Assembly: GCA_944353735.1 (NCBI GenBank)
Contig: CALVPU010000073.1
Location: 1-9,151 of the forward strand
Source of the DNA: an uncultured Eubacteriales bacterium
Lineage (GTDB): Bacteria > Bacillota > Clostridia > Christensenellales > Aristaeellaceae
DNA: 9,151 bases
Direction of reading: 5' to 3'
Part shown: in pieces, positions 6,083-9,151 of the stretch
Position numbering within the stretch: the first letter of the stretch is position 1
Layout: every line of letters starts with the position of its first letter
Notes under the pieces: generated by a model
The model's input: only the letters and a program-made list of their open reading frames with translations
What the model was told of the DNA's origin: nothing
The model's database searches: none
Position numbers and translations under genes: made by a program

Positions 6083-7351
6083 ATGATCGTTCGCAGCAAG
6101 CGCGTTCTGGAACGCGGACTTTCCGCGCACGTCGTGCGGGCGTGCGTGGAGGAATTCATGCTCGCGCGCCCCAGGCTCGAACGCCTGAAGCGCTATTACG
6201 ACGGCACCCACGCCATCGCCGACCGGCTGCGCGAACCGGGCATGCCCAACACGCGGCTGGTTCATGACTTCCCGCGCTACATCTGCACCATGGCTGCCGG
6301 CTATCTCGCCGGCGAGCCGGTCCAGTATTCCGCGCCCGACGGGCAGCGCGCCGCGCTCGACGGCGTATTGGCAAACTACCGCCTATGCGCCATCGACAGC
6401 GTCGACGTCGAGCTCGCGCGCCAGGCCAGCCTCTACGGGCGCGGCGTCGAGCTCGTGTTCGCCGACGGCGACGCCCGCCCGCGCTCCGCCGTGCTCGACC
6501 CGCGGCTCGCGTTCGTCGTCTACGACGACACCGTCGAGAACCGACCGCTCTTCGGCGTGCGCCTGCGCCCCCTGCTGCGCGACGATGGCGCCGAGGCGGG
6601 CTGGTCCGTCGAGGTCTATACCGACGCCGAGGTCCTCGCCTTCCGCTCCTCCGGGCCAGGCGACGTCGGTCCCCTGCACAGCCGCCGCTGGCACTTCTTC
6701 AGCGGCGTGCCGATGATCGAATACTGGAACGGCGAGGACGAGCGCGGCGACTTCGAGGGCGCGCTGTCGCTCATCGACGCCTACGACCGCCTCCAGTCCG
6801 ACCGCGTCAACGACAAGGCGCAGTTCGTCGACGCCCTCCTGCTGCTCTACGGCTGCACCATGGAGACCGACGAGCGCGGCCGGTCGCCGGGACGGCAGCT
6901 CCGCGAGGACAAGGTTCTCGCGCTGCCCGATGCCGACGCCCGCGCCGAGTGGCTCTGCAAGCAGCTCAACGAGGCGGACACCGAGGTCCTGCGCGGCGCG
7001 CTCGCCGCCGACATCCACAAGCTCAGCATGGTTCCGGACCTCTCCGACGAGCGCTTTGCCGGCAACGCCAGCGGCGTCGCCATGCGCTACAAGCTGCTGG
7101 GACTGGAGCAGCTCGCACGCGTCAAGGAGCGCTGGTTCCGCGAGGCGCTGCGCCAGCGGCTGGCGCTCTACGCCGCCTTCCTGACGCTGCGCGGCGCGCC
7201 GCCGCTGGACGTCAACGCCGTGAAGATGGCGTTTGCCCGCTCGCTGCCCGTCAACGAGCTCGAGCAGGCGGAGACGCTGAACGCCCTGCGCGGCATCGTC
7301 CCCGACGAACAGCTCCGCGCCCGCGCCGCGCGCCTCGACGGCGAGAGCTGA
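6083..7351 (+). CDS. Phage portal protein, SPP1 gp6 type
   Basis: Portal proteins form the dodecameric ring at the capsid vertex through which DNA is pumped, and they bind terminase. The 422-residue product matches the SPP1 gp6-like family (Pfam Phage_prot_Gp6): YYDGTHAI (38-45), NTRLVHDFPRYICTMAAGYL (56-75) then GEPVQY (77-82), a central domain with SLYGRGVELVFAD, and the clip/stem region around VNDKAQFVDALLLLYGC (about 242-258). It is somewhat shorter than SPP1 gp6 but within the range for Firmicutes relatives. It follows terL in the usual order. Its codons favour C at third positions (GCC, CTC, CGC), unlike the G-rich terS-terL pair. No minor head protein gene follows; a repeat-filled gap does. 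Confidence 0.92.
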   Translation: MIVRSKRVLERGLSAHVVRACVEEFMLARPRLERLKRYYDGTHAIADRLREPGMPNTRLVHDFPRYICTMAAGYLAGEPVQYSAPDGQRAALDGVLANYRLCAIDSVDVELARQASLYGRGVELVFADGDARPRSAVLDPRLAFVVYDDTVENRPLFGVRLRPLLRDDGAEAGWSVEVYTDAEVLAFRSSGPGDVGPLHSRRWHFFSGVPMIEYWNGEDERGDFEGALSLIDAYDRLQSDRVNDKAQFVDALLLLYGCTMETDERGRSPGRQLREDKVLALPDADARAEWLCKQLNEADTEVLRGALAADIHKLSMVPDLSDERFAGNASGVAMRYKLLGLEQLARVKERWFREALRQRLALYAAFLTLRGAPPLDVNAVKMAFARSLPVNELEQAETLNALRGIVPDEQLRARAARLDGES

Positions 7352-7382
7352 CTTAAGTGGAGCGGGAACCTCCGCGCGCGGC

Positions 7383-7488
7383 GCGGGCGAGCGGTCAAAC
7401 CGGCGCGGTGAGCGAGAGATACAGGACCGCAGCCGCCCGCACCGCCGCAGGCGGAAGGTTCCCGCGGGGAAGCGGAGGCGCTTGTGCA
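7383..7488. repeat. 106-bp direct repeat, copy 1
   Basis: Matches 7702-7807 at 103 of 106 positions by eye, with no gap. Resemblance continues weakly to the right as GGAACG with a one-base indel. Start-to-start distance is 319 bases. The high identity in noncoding DNA suggests a recent duplication or gene-conversion-like upkeep. Confidence 0.93.
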
Positions 7489-7701
7489 TGGAACGTTCCC
7501 ACGGCGCACGACCGGGACAACCCCGGCGTTGGGAACGGCGCGGTGCGCAGCGCAGGAGCGTTCCCGCGGCATTGAGACGCCCGGAGCGAGAACGGAGCGG
7601 CCCAGAAGCGGCGGCGCCGGGCGGGAAGGGCGCGCGCAGCCAAGTGAACGTGCCGCGCGGGAACGGGAGAGCGGCAGATTGTGCCGCCATGCGGAGGATG
7701 T

Positions 7702-7807
7702 GCGGGCGAGCGGTCAAACCAGCGCGGTGAGCGAGAGATACAGGACCGCAGCCGCCCGCACCGCCGCAGGCGGAAGGTTCCCGCGGAGAAGCGGAGGCGC
7801 CTGTGCA
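7702..7807. repeat. 106-bp direct repeat, copy 2
   Basis: Second copy of the repeat at 7383-7488, with three substitutions. Its left neighbour differs from that of copy 1, so the inverted pair that frames copy 1 is not reproduced. Confidence 0.93.
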
Positions 7808-7870
7808 GGAACGGCGCGCGCGGGCTTGGCGAATGCCGCACGGAATTGCGCCGGCGGGAAGTGCAGACCT

Positions 7871-7910
7871 GCCGCGGGGAGCGGCTGGCGCCTGTGCAGG
7901 CACGGCGCGC
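7871..7910. repeat. Third, short fragment of the repeat 3' end
   Basis: The sequence around 7871-7910 (GCCGCGGGGAGCGG, then GGCGCCTGTGCAGG and CGGCGCGC) resembles 7781-7820, the right end of copy 2 and its flank, with a few changes. It suggests repeated local copying of this end. Confidence 0.6.
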
Positions 7911-7968
7911 GGGCCGCGCGGCTGGTGCGCCGGGCGATGAGCGCCGGGGAACCGGACAAAACTCGACC

Positions 7969-7984
7969 GTCCAGGAGACTGGAC
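7969..7984 (+). promoter_or_regulatory. GAGA-tetraloop hairpin just upstream of the scaffold ribosome binding site
   Basis: GTCCAG (7969-7974) and CTGGAC (7979-7984) form a perfect 6-bp stem with a GAGA (GNRA-class) loop, ending 3 bases before the AAGGAAGG region. It could shield the mRNA 5' side or tune translation of the scaffold gene. Confidence 0.45.
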
Positions 7985-7987
7985 AGA

Positions 7988-7996
7988 AAGGAAGGA
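7988..7996 (+). promoter_or_regulatory. Ribosome binding site fixing the scaffold start
   Basis: AAGGAAGGA lies 6 bases before ATG 8003. The frame is open far upstream (to 7484), but that part is repeat DNA without protein character, so 8003 is the start. Confidence 0.8.
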
Positions 7997-8002
7997 AACG
8001 AC

Positions 8003-8449
8003 ATGGAAGAACGCAACCCCATCACCCTCGACGGCGCGCTCGCCGAGGAGATCGACCGCCGCATCCGCGAGGCGCTCGAGCGCCTGCGCGCCGAACAGGC
8101 GGTTCCGGCAGCTGCTGCGCCCGCTGAGGATCCGCGCGCCGCGGCGGTCGACGAGCGCGAGCGCAGGGTCGCCGAACGCGAACTGCGCGCCTCGGCGCTG
8201 GAACAGCTCACCGCGCGCGGCCTGCCGCGCGAGCTGGCGGACGTGCTGCCCTGCGGCGATGCCGCGCAGCTCAGCCGCGCGCTGGACGCCCTCGAGCAGG
8301 CGTTTCGCAGCGCCGTGCAGGCGGCGGTTGACGAGCGCCTGCGCGGACGCACGCCCACCGGCGCGGGCGCGGCGAAGCCCGATCCCGACGCCCTCAGCGA
8401 CGCGGAGTACTATCGCCTCAACGCCGCTTCGGCGGCGCGCGGCGCCTGA
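8003..8449 (+). CDS. Phage capsid scaffolding protein (DUF4355/GP20-like)
   Basis: Scaffold proteins guide assembly of the coat shell and then leave or are degraded. The 148-residue product is almost wholly charged helix: an N-terminal segment (about 10-33), an Ala/Pro linker (34-45), a Glu/Arg coiled coil (about 48-66, VDERERRVAERELRASALE), the family-typical LTARGLPRELADVLPCGD (about 69-86), a second helix (about 88-115), a Gly/Thr linker, and a C-terminal LSDAEYYR (about 131-138). This order and the position directly before the coat gene fit phage scaffold proteins of the DUF4355 group. It is on the short side for the group. Assignment rests on composition, motifs and context. Confidence 0.8.
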   Translation: MEERNPITLDGALAEEIDRRIREALERLRAEQAVPAAAAPAEDPRAAAVDERERRVAERELRASALEQLTARGLPRELADVLPCGDAAQLSRALDALEQAFRSAVQAAVDERLRGRTPTGAGAAKPDPDALSDAEYYRLNAASAARGA

Positions 8450-8481
8450 TCCCAACGACCCCAGCAAGGAGGAAATGAACC

Positions 8482-9151
8482 ATGGCGAATACCCTTGTCA
8501 CCCTCAAGACGATCGCGCGCCAGGCGCTGCCGTGCCTGATCGACAACCTCGTCTTCCCCAACCTCTGCCACCGCGACTTCTCCGAGGAGCTGCACGACGT
8601 GGGCGATACGGTGCGCGTGCGCCGTCCCACCGTGTTTACCGCGCAGGAGTTCGACGCGGAGGCGGGCGTCGACTTTCAGGACATGAACGAGGACGCCATC
8701 GACGTCGTGCTCGACCACATCGCCACCGTGGACGCGCGCGCCTCGGCGATCGAGACCGCCACCGGCGTCGCCGACCTCAACCGCGTGTTCATCGAGCCTG
8801 CCGCCGCCGCGCTCGCCGAAAAGATCCATCGCGACGGCCTCGCCCTCTACGCCGGCGGGCCCTACACCGTCGGAGCCGCCGGCACCACGCCTTCGCAGCT
8901 TTCCGACCTGTCCGAGGTGCGCCGCGCGCTGAACGTCAACCGCGCGCCGGTGGTCGGGCGCGTCGCCGTGTGGGATCCCGAGGCCGACACGAAGCTGACC
9001 CAGCTTCCGGCGCTGGTCAACGCCGAGAAGTCCGGCTCCGTCGCCGCGCTGCGCGAGGGCAGCATCGGGCGCGTCTACGGCATTGACCACTACATGTCGC
9101 AGGGCGTCTGGCACCATACCTGTGGGCTGACCGCCTCGACCGGCGTCAAGG
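8482..9151 (+). CDS. Major capsid protein, P22 coat (gp5) type, 3' end beyond the window
   Basis: The frame from ATG 8482 is open to the window end: 223 codons and one base, no stop. The protein begins MANTLVTLKTIARQALPCLI and continues with NLVFPNLCHRDFSEELHDVGDT, split by no gap. It then shows VRVRRPTVFTAQEF (about 44-57), QDMNEDAIDVVLDH (66-79), and a long central helix with FIEPAAAALAEKIHRDGL (about 102-119). These match the P22 coat protein family found in many Firmicutes phages (HK97-fold shell subunit). AAGGAGG (8466-8472) lies 9 bases before the ATG; an ATG at 8475 is in another frame. It follows the scaffold by 32 bases, the usual order. Confidence 0.9.
   Translation, partial: MANTLVTLKTIARQALPCLIDNLVFPNLCHRDFSEELHDVGDTVRVRRPTVFTAQEFDAEAGVDFQDMNEDAIDVVLDHIATVDARASAIETATGVADLNRVFIEPAAAALAEKIHRDGLALYAGGPYTVGAAGTTPSQLSDLSEVRRALNVNRAPVVGRVAVWDPEADTKLTQLPALVNAEKSGSVAALREGSIGRVYGIDHYMSQGVWHHTCGLTASTGVK

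Larger units (their letters stand above)
7352..8002. other. Gene-free, repeat-bearing gap inside the head-gene operon
   Basis: 651 bases between portal and scaffold contain no supported gene. Open frames on both strands are Arg/Ala/Gly-rich, have no ribosome binding site, and cross the repeats. Contents: two 106-bp direct repeats, a shorter third fragment, a nearly matched inverted pair (GCGGGAACCTCCGC 7362-7375 and GCGGAAGGTTCCCGC 7451-7465), a 10-bp palindrome GGAACGTTCC (7490-7499), and a tetraloop hairpin just before the scaffold ribosome binding site. Such gaps are unusual in phage structural operons. Confidence 0.7.

Noticed and set aside
7700..7790. Hydrophobic minus-strand reading of the 106-bp repeat (AAVRAAAVLYLSLTALV) as a decayed membrane protein gene end
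   Set aside because: Only about 17 residues are hydrophobic, no start or further domain is visible, and the other copy reads slightly differently; chance cannot be excluded.
7484..8002. N-terminal extension of the scaffold protein
   Set aside because: The extra 173 codons are Arg-rich repeat DNA, while ATG 8003 has a good ribosome binding site and gives a normal scaffold start.
6383..8467. 694-codon open frame on the minus strand across portal and scaffold
   Set aside because: It lies opposite well-supported phage genes, is Arg/Ala/Gly-rich, and has no family motifs; long antisense frames are expected at this GC content.

Overview
The window is very GC-rich, with strong AAGGAGG-type ribosome binding sites and Firmicutes-type phage proteins (an ArpU/Xpf-like late regulator, a PBSX-type terminase and an SPP1-type portal). 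This suggests a high-GC member of the Clostridia or a relative. The taxonomic placement is inference. The left end is host chromosome: rarA, the AAA+ ATPase of replication-fork maintenance, possibly preceded by the 3' end of another gene. The remainder, from about 2793, is a prophage or phage-derived element, cut by the window end inside the major capsid gene.

Layout. 1-176: possible tail of an upstream gene. 177-1505: rarA (+). 1506-1984: gene-free, holding a 64-bp tandem repeat array and a long terminator-like hairpin. 1985-2182: a small Cys-rich single-span membrane protein on the minus strand, resembling FeoB-associated proteins. 2183-2792: gene-free, built from 69-bp and 112-bp tandem units. 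2793-3452: a self-cleaving S24/LexA-type phage repressor (-). 3453-3613: a divergent control region with two good sigma-70 promoters and several dyads. 3614-4066: an ArpU/Xpf-like sigma-region-4 regulator (+). 4014-4111: an extended -10 promoter overlapping that gene's stop codon, followed at once by a hairpin with a T-run. 4159-5954: terS and terL, overlapping by 4 bases. 6083-7351: portal. 7352-8002: gene-free, with a 106-bp near-perfect direct repeat. 8003-8449: scaffold. 8482-end: P22-type coat protein, partial.

Proposed working (inference from family knowledge and gene order): the repressor shuts the rightward promoter; DNA damage triggers its RecA-stimulated self-cleavage; the sigma-like regulator is then made and turns on the late promoter lying inside the end of its own gene; terminase, portal, scaffold and capsid follow. 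No integrase, excisionase, replication or recombination gene lies between repressor and late genes, so the element has the very short switch-to-late-operon order of PBSX-like defective or domesticated prophages.

A second theme is the expansion of GC-rich noncoding DNA by local duplication: three separate repeat-filled gaps, plus a low-complexity TerS tail of similar sequence texture.
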